DNA of 64,000 nt, taken from the NCBI RefSeq assembly GCF_007859855.1, contig NZ_SJPK01000015.1, forward strand, positions 51,143 to 115,142, read 5' to 3'. The notes below the pieces were generated by a model. It was not told the DNA's origin. It did not search any database and worked only from the letters and a program-made list of their open reading frames with translations. Shown here piece after piece: positions 49,070-57,394 of the stretch. Source of the DNA: Allorhodopirellula solitaria (GTDB lineage Bacteria > Planctomycetota > Planctomycetia > Pirellulales > Pirellulaceae). The translations under genes and the position numbers were made by a program. Position 1 is the first letter of the stretch. Each line of letters opens with the position of its first letter.

Positions 49070-50400
49070 TATGCTTTCCGAATCTTGTCCCGATTCTGGC
49101 TCACGCTGGCGGTCGCATTGCGTGTATCGATCACCAACGGGGCATGCTCGACGATCGCGTCGTAATCGAAGTCCGAATGGTCCGTCGCGATCAACACGGC
49201 GTCTTGTTGCGCCAAAAACTCCGGGGTCAATTCTTGGCTCGTCATCGTGGGCAAGTCAAAATGCCGCATCGAGGGGAGCACGGCCACGTGCGGGTCGCTA
49301 TAGGTCAGCTCAGCACCCTGTTTGAGCAGCAACTCCATCAATTCGAACGACGGACTCTCGCGCGGGTCGTCCACATCCTTCTTGTAAGCCACGCCGAGCA
49401 TGCAAATCTTGCTGCCACGGACCGGCTTGCTGACATCATTGAGAAACTCGCCCGTCCGCGAAACCACATACGCCGGCATCGAGCGATTGACTTCACCGGC
49501 CAGTTCGATGAATCGTGCGTTGAGCCCCTGTTTTCGCGCCAACCACGACAGGTAGAACGGATCGATCGGGATGCAGTGCCCGCCCAATCCGGGGCCGGGG
49601 TAGAACGCATGAAACCCGAACGGTTTCGTCTTGGCTGCGTTAATGACATCCCAAACGTCGATGTCCATCGAATCAAAGAGCACCTTCAGCTCGTTGACCA
49701 ACGCGATATTGACCGCCCGATAGATATTCTCAAGCACCTTGGCTGCCTCGGCAACTTCACAGCTGCCGACCGGCACCGTGCCCGCGACGGCCGCGTTGTA
49801 AAGCGTCGTGGCGACGGACAGACTGTCCTCGTTGATCGCCCCAACCACTTTAGGAATCCCAGCTGCCGAGAACTGTGGGTTCCCCGGATCTTCACGCTCC
49901 GGACTGTAGGCGACAAAGACGTCGACTCCCGCCTTCATTCCCGACTTCTCCAAAATCGGCACCATCACGTCGCGAGTCGTCGTCGGGTAGGTCGTGCTCT
50001 CGAGCACGATCAACTGCCCTGGCCGTAGGTGCTGCGAAATCTGTTCGCACGTACTCACGACATATGTCAAATCCGGATCGCGAGCATCATCGAGCGGCGT
50101 CGGCACGCAGATCAACAACGCATCGGCCTCCGCCAACCGCGACATATCGGAAGTCGCACCGAAGCGACCTTGATCGAACCAGGCCGCGATCTTGGCATCG
50201 CTGATGTGTTTGATATAGCTCCGCTTAGCCTGCAGAGCATCCACCTTGCTCTGGTCGACATCAAAGCCAATGCAGGCAAACCCTTTCGCCATGAAGGCAT
50301 CGATCAGCGGCAGCCCAACGTAGCCCAGCCCAATGATACCCACGCGGGCCGTGCGTTCATCGATGGATTGGCAGAGTGAATCAGCAGAAATTTCGGTCAT
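49069..50400 (-). CDS. nucleotide-sugar dehydrogenase (UDP-HexNAc 6-dehydrogenase type)
   Basis: 443 residues. An N-terminal Rossmann motif GIIGLGYVGLP, the central domain with PTPLDD and the catalytic Cys in GPGLGGHCIPIDPFYLSW are seen; the C-terminal domain carries GVAYKKDVDDPRESP. The family converts UDP-sugars such as UDP-GlcNAc or UDP-ManNAc to uronates in two NAD-dependent steps (WbpA/WecC/TviB). The HCIPIDPFYL and FYPGPGLGG signatures favour the UDP-GlcNAc/ManNAc dehydrogenase subfamily over UDP-glucose dehydrogenase. The start at 50400 (MTEISADSL) is preferred; the frame is open to 50439. It suggests acidic sugar in a surface polysaccharide. Confidence 0.9.
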   Translation of the reverse strand: MTEISADSLCQSIDERTARVGIIGLGYVGLPLIDAFMAKGFACIGFDVDQSKVDALQAKRSYIKHISDAKIAAWFDQGRFGATSDMSRLAEADALLICVPTPLDDARDPDLTYVVSTCEQISQHLRPGQLIVLESTTYPTTTRDVMVPILEKSGMKAGVDVFVAYSPEREDPGNPQFSAAGIPKVVGAINEDSLSVATTLYNAAVAGTVPVGSCEVAEAAKVLENIYRAVNIALVNELKVLFDSMDIDVWDVINAAKTKPFGFHAFYPGPGLGGHCIPIDPFYLSWLARKQGLNARFIELAGEVNRSMPAYVVSRTGEFLNDVSKPVRGSKICMLGVAYKKDVDDPRESPSFELMELLLKQGAELTYSDPHVAVLPSMRHFDLPTMTSQELTPEFLAQQDAVLIATDHSDFDYDAIVEHAPLVIDTRNATASVSQNRDKIRKA

Positions 50401-50484
50401 TTCGATATCAACCAGAAGGAATGAACAGTGCGGTTCCAACTATCGCACAAGCCCCCACACGAGACCACCACCCCCATTCCCCCC

Positions 50485-51513
50485 ACCAGCCCAGACGAAC
50501 GGAGTCCTGCCCCCAAACCAGCTCAGACGGGCGGAGCCGTCTGGCTACAAAGTCGACCGACGGCTCCGACCGTCGCGAGCAACAAGCGCACTCTCCCCAC
50601 CAGCCCAGACGAACGGAGCCGTCTGGCTACATAGTCGACCGACGGCTCCGACCGTCGCGAGCATCAAGCGCACCCTCCACCCTCAGCTCAGACGAACGGA
50701 GTCGTCTGGTTACAAAGTCACCCCACAACTCCGCCCGTCGCGAGCAACAAGCGCACCCTCCCCACCAGCTCAGACGGGCGGAGCCGTCTGGCTACATAGT
50801 CACCCACCACTCCGCCCGTCGCGAGCACCAAGCGCACCCTCCCCACCAGCTCAGACGAACGGAGTCGTCTGGTTACAAAGTCACCCCACAACTCCGCCCG
50901 TCGCGAGCAACAAGCGCACCCTCCCCACCAGCTCAGACGAACGGAGTCGTCTGGTTACAAAGTCACCCCACAACTCCGCCCGTCGCGAGCAACAAGCGCA
51001 CCCTCCCCACCAGCTCAGACGGGCGGAGCCGTCTGGTTACAAAGTCACCCCACAACTCCGCCCGTCGCGAGCAACAAGCGCACCCTCCCCACCAGCCCAG
51101 AGTTCGGAATCCTGCTCCCAATCAAGCTCAGACGAACGGAGTCGTCTGGCTACAAAGTCGACCGACGGCTCCGCCCGTCGCGAGCATCGAGCGCACCTTC
51201 CCTCCCAGCTCAGACGAACGGAGCCGTCTGGCTACATAGTCGACCGACGGCTCCGACCGTCGCAAGCAACAAGCACCCCCTCCACCCCCAGCTCAGACGA
51301 ACGGAGTCGTCTGGCTACAAAGTCGACCGACGGCTCCGACCGTCGCGAGCATCAAGCGCACCTTCCCTCCCAGCTCAGACGAACGGAGTCGTCTGGCTAC
51401 ATAGTCGACCGACGGCTCCGACCGTCGCGAGCATCAAGCGCACCCACCCACCAACCCAGACGAACGAAGTCCTGCCCCCAAGCCAGCTCAGACGGGCGGA
51501 GCCGTCTGGCTAC
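50485..51513 (-). repeat. REP/BIME array 4, eleven 82-bp units
   Basis: Anchors at 50568, 50650, 50733, 50814, 50896, 50978, 51060, 51173, 51255, 51338 and 51420. Spacing is 81-83 bp except a 113-bp step at 51060-51173, where a degenerate module (ATCCTGCTCCCAATCAAG) is inserted. Similar degenerate modules occur at the start (50500) and end (51470). Hairpin stems alternate between AGACGA/TCGTCT and AGACGG/CCGTCT. It lies upstream of the sugar dehydrogenase; the plus strand is free of stops and gives spurious frames. Confidence 0.9.
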
Positions 51514-51517
51514 ACTG

Positions 51518-51839
51518 CCCATCAGTAGGTCATAAACCGCCTCGTCTCTGCCCTTGAAAGCGCAGCGTCAATCCGGGAGAGTATCGCCTGCTCACTAACG
51601 GAGCGATGTCTCCCGTAACTTGTCGATACAGAGAGTTTCGACAACAGCTGGTAGACACCACGATTACTGGCAGTTACAGTTCTTCCATCTTTCATGGTTG
51701 GTTCGGTCTTATCGGTTTTCCCACCCAACTCCCTGCTACTTCTTATTTTTCCATACAAGCCAGGGGGATTGGGTGAGGCCAGCGGTAGTCTGCATGCGAC
51801 CTGGTAATAGCCCCTTCTCTTCTTTTCGGAACGTTGCCA
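51518..51839. other. gene-free spacer after array 4
   Basis: No gene I can support. A minus-strand frame of 121 residues (51522-51887) overlaps the FeeM-like gene, has no recognisable domain and starts inside that gene, so I treat it as chance. Confidence 0.5.
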
Positions 51840-52715
51840 ATGCGATCCCTTCACCTTGGGACTGATGTCAATCCACCTCGCAATCAATGGGAACCTCGAA
51901 ACAGGGTCTCGGCCCAGGGCGTCCGCTACGCCACTATCGCTGACGAGCCAGGAAGGTTGAGAGCGGATTTAACTTGCCTCTCGGCCGCACCCGTCGAATT
52001 GCGGCAGGATCAAATTTGCTATCGCGCTGTACAATCACGCTCTGATTTGCTCGGTGCATTCGGGTTGCTGCAAGAGCGCTATGAATCGGCTGGGCTTGCT
52101 GAGCCAGCCTCCAACTGTGTGGACGAGCGGCGTATTCGCATGATGCCCTTCCACGGCTGGCGACAATCGCAGGTTTTTATCGCTGCCCTGGGTGATCGCA
52201 TTGTCGGAACCGTCACGCTGATTTGCGATGGCCGGTACAATTTGCCGATCGCGCAGCACTATCGCGACGAGATCAAGGCCGCTCGCAAGATGGGCCGCGT
52301 CGGCGAAATCACATCGCTGGCCGTCGATCCAGTGCACCCCAAGCCCGCAGAGATTTTTGGCCAGCTGACGCGGCTACTGACGTTCTTTGCCAGAGTCCAA
52401 AGAATGGACTTCTTGGCAGCAACCGTGCACCCTCGGCATGCCAAGTTTTATTGCAACGCGATGGGGTTTCAGCTCATCGGCGAAGAAGTCCAGTGCCATC
52501 ACGTCGCCGGGAACCCGGGTGTCGCCGTCCTGGGGAGCGTCAATGACGAATCCAAATACCGAAAACGCTGGAGAGATTACTACTTCTCAGGTAGTTTCGG
52601 CGAGACTGACCTGCAAGCCCGCCCGATGGCCGTGAACGAGTTCCGGGAATGCCAAGCGATGACTGAACAAGCACTTCTGGACACAGGAAGCATCACCAGA
52701 TCCGAGGTTGCGTAG
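51840..52715 (+). CDS. FeeM-like N-acyl amino acid synthase (GNAT fold)
   Basis: 291 residues from the ATG at 51840. It has the FeeM/exosortase-type acyltransferase pattern: CYRAVQSRSDLLGAFGLLQERYESAGLA at the N terminus, GWRQSQVFIAALGDRIVGTVTLICDG, then GRVGEITSLAVDP and MDFLAATVHPRHAKFYCNAMGFQLIGEE. FeeM proteins transfer an acyl chain from ACP to an amino acid. The same fold occurs in exosortase-associated acyltransferases, so both roles are possible. It lies directly before an FAD oxidase (260 bp) and a methyltransferase, which supports a small biosynthetic unit. No acyl carrier protein gene is visible nearby. Confidence 0.7.
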   Translation: MRSLHLGTDVNPPRNQWEPRNRVSAQGVRYATIADEPGRLRADLTCLSAAPVELRQDQICYRAVQSRSDLLGAFGLLQERYESAGLAEPASNCVDERRIRMMPFHGWRQSQVFIAALGDRIVGTVTLICDGRYNLPIAQHYRDEIKAARKMGRVGEITSLAVDPVHPKPAEIFGQLTRLLTFFARVQRMDFLAATVHPRHAKFYCNAMGFQLIGEEVQCHHVAGNPGVAVLGSVNDESKYRKRWRDYYFSGSFGETDLQARPMAVNEFRECQAMTEQALLDTGSITRSEVA

Positions 52716-52975
52716 GCGCCAAGCCGGAGCGAGGCTGCCCTTACGAGGCGATTCATGCGGCGTTATTTGACAGCCTGACCGGAGGGGGACTGGTTGTTGC
52801 GAATAGCAGTGCTGAGAAGTGACGCGCCCCCCACTCGCTCCTGGAGGTTGCAGAGCACGGCAAAGCAACTCTTGGCAAATCCCGCACCTAAATCATTCAC
52901 GCCCCCTCATTCTGAGGGTACAATGCACTGATAGTATGCCAGCACGGCAATTCAGTAGTATTGAGAATCGTAGCG
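52716..52975. other. spacer before the FAD oxidase gene
   Basis: A 260-bp gap without a gene. TTGACA at about 52768 and TACAAT at 52919 stand too far apart to be one promoter, and no strong hairpin is seen. Confidence 0.35.
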
Positions 52976-54688
52976 ATGACAGACGCATCAGGCGAGGGCG
53001 GAGTGGACCACCGTCGCAAACGGACAGTAGCCTCTCCCACCAGCGACGCAGAGTCGTTTCCTGAAATGCCGCGGGCAATCGAGCGTTGGCGGAACCTGAT
53101 CGGTAGTGAGCGCGTCATCACGGATTCAGAGAGATTGCAGTCGCATGGGCAAAACGCCATTGGTTCAGTCAACCGAGCGTCTGTTCTGCTCAGGCCCCCG
53201 AACGCTCAAAAAATTCCCGATCTGGTTCGGATAGCAGAACGTTTTCGTACGCCACTCTTTCCGATCAGCACAGGTCGAAATTGGGGCTATGGTGCGAGCA
53301 GCCCAGCGATCGACGGCGCTGTGGTACTCGACCTTTCTGAACTGCAATCAATCGAGTTCGTTGATCGGGAACTCGGCGTAGTCGATCTTGAACCAGGCGT
53401 TACTCAAGGCATGCTGCATCAGTTTCTCTGCTCTCAGGGAAGCGAGTGGTTGACGCCAGTCCATGGAGGAGGCCCAGATTGCTCTATTCTTGGCAATGCG
53501 CTTGAGAGGGGCTATGGCTTAACGCCAACCACGGATCATTTTGAAGCATTGACTTCGCTCCAAGCCGTTCTTGCCGATGGCACCCTCTACCGCTCCGCAT
53601 TCCAGGTAATGGGCGCCCCCTTGATCGGTGCCTGTCATCGCTGGGGTGTCGGACCGTACGCCGAAGGCTTGTTTAGCCAAGGAAATTTGGGCATTGTGAC
53701 CAGCGCCACATTCGCTCTACGCCGCCGCGCCGAACATACCGAAGCCTTCTTCCTGCGGATCCGCAACGAAGCAGAATTTGGCGAGCTGGTCGATTCGCTG
53801 CGTGGCATCCTCAATGGCTTGCCCGGGATCATCACGGGAGTCAATCTGATGAATGACCGCCGCATGCTGTCGATGTCCCGCCCCTATCCGCGTGATCAGG
53901 TTGCAGAAGGTGAAATCATCAGTGACAAGTTGTGTCGATCCATGGCGAAGGAAGCAGGGATCAGCCAATGGACAGCAGCGGGTGTAATTCACTGCCCCCG
54001 ATCGATGCGCCGCGTGATCCGACAGCACCTGCGTCAGTCGCTCCCAGCCTCAATCGGACGGCCCATTCATTTCAATCGACGCCGGCACGGAGTCGCTCGC
54101 AAGGCTCTCCGCTGGACTCCGATTCCCGCGACTGGAATCACACGGCAGCTCGATTCCATTGATGCGCTGCTAGATCTTGCCGACGGAATCCCCCGCCGAG
54201 TTGCGCTCGCATTGGCCTATTGGCTACGCGGTCAGAGAGTCGACACCGAGGCGGAACTCAATCCAGCACGAGACGGCTGCGGTTTGATTTGGTACAGCCC
54301 GCTCGTGCCGATGAAGCGTGACATCGCCACCCGCTTTGTCACCATGGCCCGACATGTCTGCACCGCCCACGGCATCGAACCGCTAATTACCCTGACGAGC
54401 CTCTCACCACGGCTCTTCGACTCGACCGTCCCCATTCTCTTTCGCCCCGAGCAACCGGGTGCATCCGATCGCGCTCACGCATGCTATGAAGCTTTGACAG
54501 CAGGAGGTCGCGAGATGGGCTGCCTACCGTACCGACTGAACAATCAATCCGCCGCTGCCGTTCTGGCTGATGCAGATCCCGGCCATTTCGATATCATCAA
54601 CCGTCTGAGCCGCCATTTCGACCCTCACCAACTCATCTCCCCAGAGCGATATCACCCACTCAGCATCGACGGAGGACAAACGCGATGA
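52976..54688 (+). CDS. VAO-type FAD-linked oxidase
   Basis: 570 residues from the ATG at 52976. The N-terminal FAD-binding_4 domain shows PISTGRNWGYGASSPAIDGAVVLDLSELQ (the PP-loop) and LGVVDLEPGVTQGMLHQFL, with GGGPDCSILGNALERGYGLTP typical of vanillyl-alcohol oxidase / 4-cresol dehydrogenase relatives. A C-terminal oxidase domain follows (to about 560). The family oxidises phenolic or alcohol substrates with covalent or non-covalent FAD. Its stop overlaps the methyltransferase start (ATGA), showing co-translation. Substrate unknown; the context with a FeeM-like acyltransferase suggests oxidation of an acylated product. Confidence 0.78.
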   Translation: MTDASGEGGVDHRRKRTVASPTSDAESFPEMPRAIERWRNLIGSERVITDSERLQSHGQNAIGSVNRASVLLRPPNAQKIPDLVRIAERFRTPLFPISTGRNWGYGASSPAIDGAVVLDLSELQSIEFVDRELGVVDLEPGVTQGMLHQFLCSQGSEWLTPVHGGGPDCSILGNALERGYGLTPTTDHFEALTSLQAVLADGTLYRSAFQVMGAPLIGACHRWGVGPYAEGLFSQGNLGIVTSATFALRRRAEHTEAFFLRIRNEAEFGELVDSLRGILNGLPGIITGVNLMNDRRMLSMSRPYPRDQVAEGEIISDKLCRSMAKEAGISQWTAAGVIHCPRSMRRVIRQHLRQSLPASIGRPIHFNRRRHGVARKALRWTPIPATGITRQLDSIDALLDLADGIPRRVALALAYWLRGQRVDTEAELNPARDGCGLIWYSPLVPMKRDIATRFVTMARHVCTAHGIEPLITLTSLSPRLFDSTVPILFRPEQPGASDRAHACYEALTAGGREMGCLPYRLNNQSAAAVLADADPGHFDIINRLSRHFDPHQLISPERYHPLSIDGGQTR

Positions 54689-55545
54689 TTGAATCATTAC
54701 CGTTGTTAAGGGTTGCACTCGGCCAACTGCTCATGCCGCAGACCTTGGCTCGCACCCCTGAACCGCAGATCATGGACTCGGCCACCGGCGTCGCACAGTA
54801 CAACCAGGCACTCCAGAGCAAACTCTCGATTGTGTATGCTGGTGCACTACTGAAGATCCACCAGATGCGTCGTACGAAGGGAGGCCGAGCCCTTGATTTG
54901 TGCTGCGGTCCGGGTCACTTCACGCTTCAACTTGCCAAGTATTTTGATTTTGACGAAGTCATTGGATTGGACTTGTCAGGGACCATGATAGAAGCGGCAA
55001 ATACAAACGCAGAGGAATGGGGGCTTGCCGATCGCGTTCGCTTTATTCACGCGGATGCGACAAGTGTGCCATTTGACGATGCGTCGTTTGCTCTGGTTAG
55101 CTGCAACGACGCTGCCCACCACTTGCCCAACCTAGAAATCGTTGGTCGATTACTAACAGAAATGGGCCGGCTGTGCTCCAAAGATGGCGTCACGTTGCTA
55201 ACGGACTTGGTGCGTATGAAGAATGCTCAAGTTACCAACTGGTACACCGATGCAATTGGCCGAGATTACACCGATAAAGGTTTACACGAGTTTCAGCAGG
55301 ATTTCTGCAATTCAATGCAAGCGGCATGGCTCCCGTCCGAATTGTCGCATGTGATGCCAAACCGATCTGATCGAACTTGGGAGCAAATTGTTCAACGAAT
55401 AATTCCGACCGTTCAGTTCCTCGCTAGCTACCCAACTGACGGATCCCCGCGACAAGTGCGTGGCGACGCTCCATGGAGGATCGATCAACCACCAGTTCCC
55501 CAAACGCTACAGTCACAGTGGCGGCTGTTCAGCCGCCTGGTTTAA
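54685..55545 (+). CDS. class I SAM-dependent methyltransferase
   Basis: 286 residues. The Rossmann SAM site is clear: ALDLCCGPGHFTLQLAKYF (motif I, near 69-87), VIGLDLSGTMIEAA (II), FIHADATSVPFDDASFALVSC (III) and AHHLPNLEIVGRLLTEMGRL (IV). The closest pattern is Methyltransf_11/UbiE-like. It overlaps the FAD oxidase by four bases (ATGA), so the two are coupled. A transposon sits just after its stop codon: the IS left end starts 3 bases after TAA at 55545. Base composition is AT-richer than in the upstream genes, which would fit a transferred segment. Substrate unknown. Confidence 0.85.
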   Translation: MIESLPLLRVALGQLLMPQTLARTPEPQIMDSATGVAQYNQALQSKLSIVYAGALLKIHQMRRTKGGRALDLCCGPGHFTLQLAKYFDFDEVIGLDLSGTMIEAANTNAEEWGLADRVRFIHADATSVPFDDASFALVSCNDAAHHLPNLEIVGRLLTEMGRLCSKDGVTLLTDLVRMKNAQVTNWYTDAIGRDYTDKGLHEFQQDFCNSMQAAWLPSELSHVMPNRSDRTWEQIVQRIIPTVQFLASYPTDGSPRQVRGDAPWRIDQPPVPQTLQSQWRLFSRLV

Positions 55546-55548
55546 GAT

Positions 55549-57276
55549 GGGTGTGACCGGCGTTCCGCCGGTCACTTTTTAAGCGATTGGCAATCTGGGT
55601 AACGGAAAAGCGGCCAACCTGCCATGATCTGGGTTCTGAACATCCGAATCACATAGGCAGGAGGCCGCTAAGATGAGCGTCGAGCAGTCAAATACAAATG
55701 GCAACCCCACTTCCACGACAAATACTCCGCAATCACCTGAGCAGCTTGCCGAGCAACTGCAGCAACTTGGCGATCAACTGCGTGCTGGGGTTCGTGAGGC
55801 TGCCAAGCAAGGACAGTCATTCGATCAGACCGAGCGATCCGTTCAAGAGACGCTCAGGAAGATCGGTTGCCAGGCAATGCAGTTCTTCATTTCAATGCAG
55901 GGAAACGGGGATCTGGGTGACGAAGTCGCCACTGACAGTGGCCGAGTTTTGAAACGCAGCGAGCACACCTCCACCACCCACATTCGGTCCATCTTTGGGA
56001 TGCACACCTTCGACGAGTTCACCTACGCCCTTGGAACGAACAAAGCAATTCAACTGCGACCAGTGAGTGCTCGGATGCAGCTACCGCCCACTCGCTGGTC
56101 TTTCTTGCTTCAAGAGATTTCACAGGCATTCTGTGCCGAGGCGGCCTTCAATCAAGCAGCCGACCATTTGGAACTGGTTCTCGGTGGCAAGTTCTCGGTC
56201 GACACGATGGAGCAGGTCAATCTCAGCATGGGCGTCGACGCTGGCGAGTTCTTGGACCAGCTTCCTCAACCCGACCCACAGAAAGAAGCGGAGTTCCTCG
56301 TCGCGACGGCGGACTGCAAAGGCGTCCCGTTGCTAAAAAAGGATGCTGCAAAAGTGAAAGCCTTTCAAACCGCCAAGAAACGTCCTGGCAATCGACGTAT
56401 GGCAACTGTCACGAGTCTTTACAGTGTCGATCCCTATCATCGCACGGCCGAAGATCTGCTGGCCGCACTCTTTCGAGAACAGCCCACTGAGCTCGATGCA
56501 TCGACAGATTCAACGGCTCGTCCCGAACCGAAGTTCAAGCACACGACGGCACACTTTCCAACGGTTGCGATCGACGGGGAAGACGATGAGGAGATTCAGA
56601 TCAGCGGAATTCATCAGGGTTTGGGCTGGCTCAACAGCGAAGTGCAATCACGTCGAGCCAAAGATCAGAAATTGATTGTCTTGATGGATGGGCAGGAGGC
56701 ATCGTGGGACACCTCAGCGATGCACTTTTGTGATGAACAAACCGTCGAGATACTCGATTTTTTGCACGTAGCGGTTTACGTTTGGGCAGCCGCAGCGTTG
56801 TTTCACCAGAGCAGTGAGATGAAAGAGGCTTTTACCTACGATCGTCTGGCACGGTTACTTGCTGGCGACGTCAAGGGCGTCATCCGGGGCTTGCGTCGCA
56901 TGGGTTCGCTCCACAAGCTCACCGGAGAATACGCAGAGGATTGCGCACGAATCACGGGGTATCTTGAAAAGCACGCAGCGAGAATGAAGTACGATGAGTA
57001 CCTCGCAATGGGCTACCCCATTTGCTCTGGCGTGATTGAAGGCGCGTGTCGGCACTTAGTGAAAGATCGAATGGAGCGCAGTGGGATGCGTTGGTCTCTT
57101 GAGGGTGCTCGAAGCATGCTGCATGTTCGAGCCGCATATCAAAGCGATTACTGGAACCAATTCCATGACGAACGCAAAGCAAGGATCATGGACCGCACAC
57201 ACACCAACCGATCTCTTATCGCACCCCACAGACCACCAGCACTCGGGTGTTGACCGGCGGAACGCCGGTCACACCC
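55549..57276 (+). mobile_element. complete ISKra4-family insertion sequence, 1728 bp
   Basis: Perfect 26-bp terminal inverted repeats (left 55549-55574, right 57251-57276) begin GGGTGTGACCGG and end ...CCGGTCA on the left. Each contains its own 9-bp hairpin TGACCGGCG-TTC-CGCCGGTCA. The flanks are GTTTAAGAT (55540-55548) and GTTTAAGTT (57277-57285), a 9-base duplication with one mismatch. The single transposase gene fills the inside and its TGA lies in the right repeat. The element looks intact and potentially recent. Confidence 0.9.
55673..57253 (+). CDS. ISKra4-family transposase
   Basis: 526 residues. The sequence shows the ISKra4 pattern: an N-terminal helical domain with a Gln-rich stretch (SPEQLAEQLQQLGDQLRAG), a middle domain with VATADCKGVPLL (probable first catalytic Asp), KLIVLMDGQEASWDTSAMHF and ILDFLHVAVYVWAAAALF (second Asp region), and SGVIEGACRHLVKDRMERSGMRWSLEGARSMLHVRA (Glu plus the conserved RMERSGMRW). 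Family transposases of ISKra4 are typically of this length. Intact, so transposition is plausible. The gene ends inside the right terminal repeat. Confidence 0.9.
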   Translation: MSVEQSNTNGNPTSTTNTPQSPEQLAEQLQQLGDQLRAGVREAAKQGQSFDQTERSVQETLRKIGCQAMQFFISMQGNGDLGDEVATDSGRVLKRSEHTSTTHIRSIFGMHTFDEFTYALGTNKAIQLRPVSARMQLPPTRWSFLLQEISQAFCAEAAFNQAADHLELVLGGKFSVDTMEQVNLSMGVDAGEFLDQLPQPDPQKEAEFLVATADCKGVPLLKKDAAKVKAFQTAKKRPGNRRMATVTSLYSVDPYHRTAEDLLAALFREQPTELDASTDSTARPEPKFKHTTAHFPTVAIDGEDDEEIQISGIHQGLGWLNSEVQSRRAKDQKLIVLMDGQEASWDTSAMHFCDEQTVEILDFLHVAVYVWAAAALFHQSSEMKEAFTYDRLARLLAGDVKGVIRGLRRMGSLHKLTGEYAEDCARITGYLEKHAARMKYDEYLAMGYPICSGVIEGACRHLVKDRMERSGMRWSLEGARSMLHVRAAYQSDYWNQFHDERKARIMDRTHTNRSLIAPHRPPALGC

Positions 57277-57394
57277 GTTTAAGTTCACCCTCTGCACCAA
57301 GGAACGCTGCTATTAGCTATAATAACAACGTTCTAACGATGTACCATGTGCAACCATCGGGAAACTACTCGAGCCGTCACATAGGACTCCCGAC

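Noticed and set aside
48316..50028. A 570-residue plus-strand frame over the RAYT and sugar dehydrogenase genes
   Set aside because: It lies antisense to two recognisable genes and crosses a repeat array; no domain seen.
45410..51513. CRISPR array
   Set aside because: The units are about 82 bp with hairpins throughout, and lack the short repeats and unique spacers of a CRISPR; no cas gene is near.
50333..51535. 400- and 287-residue plus-strand frames across repeat array 4
   Set aside because: Same cause: stop-free repeats with an 82-bp period. Not proteins.
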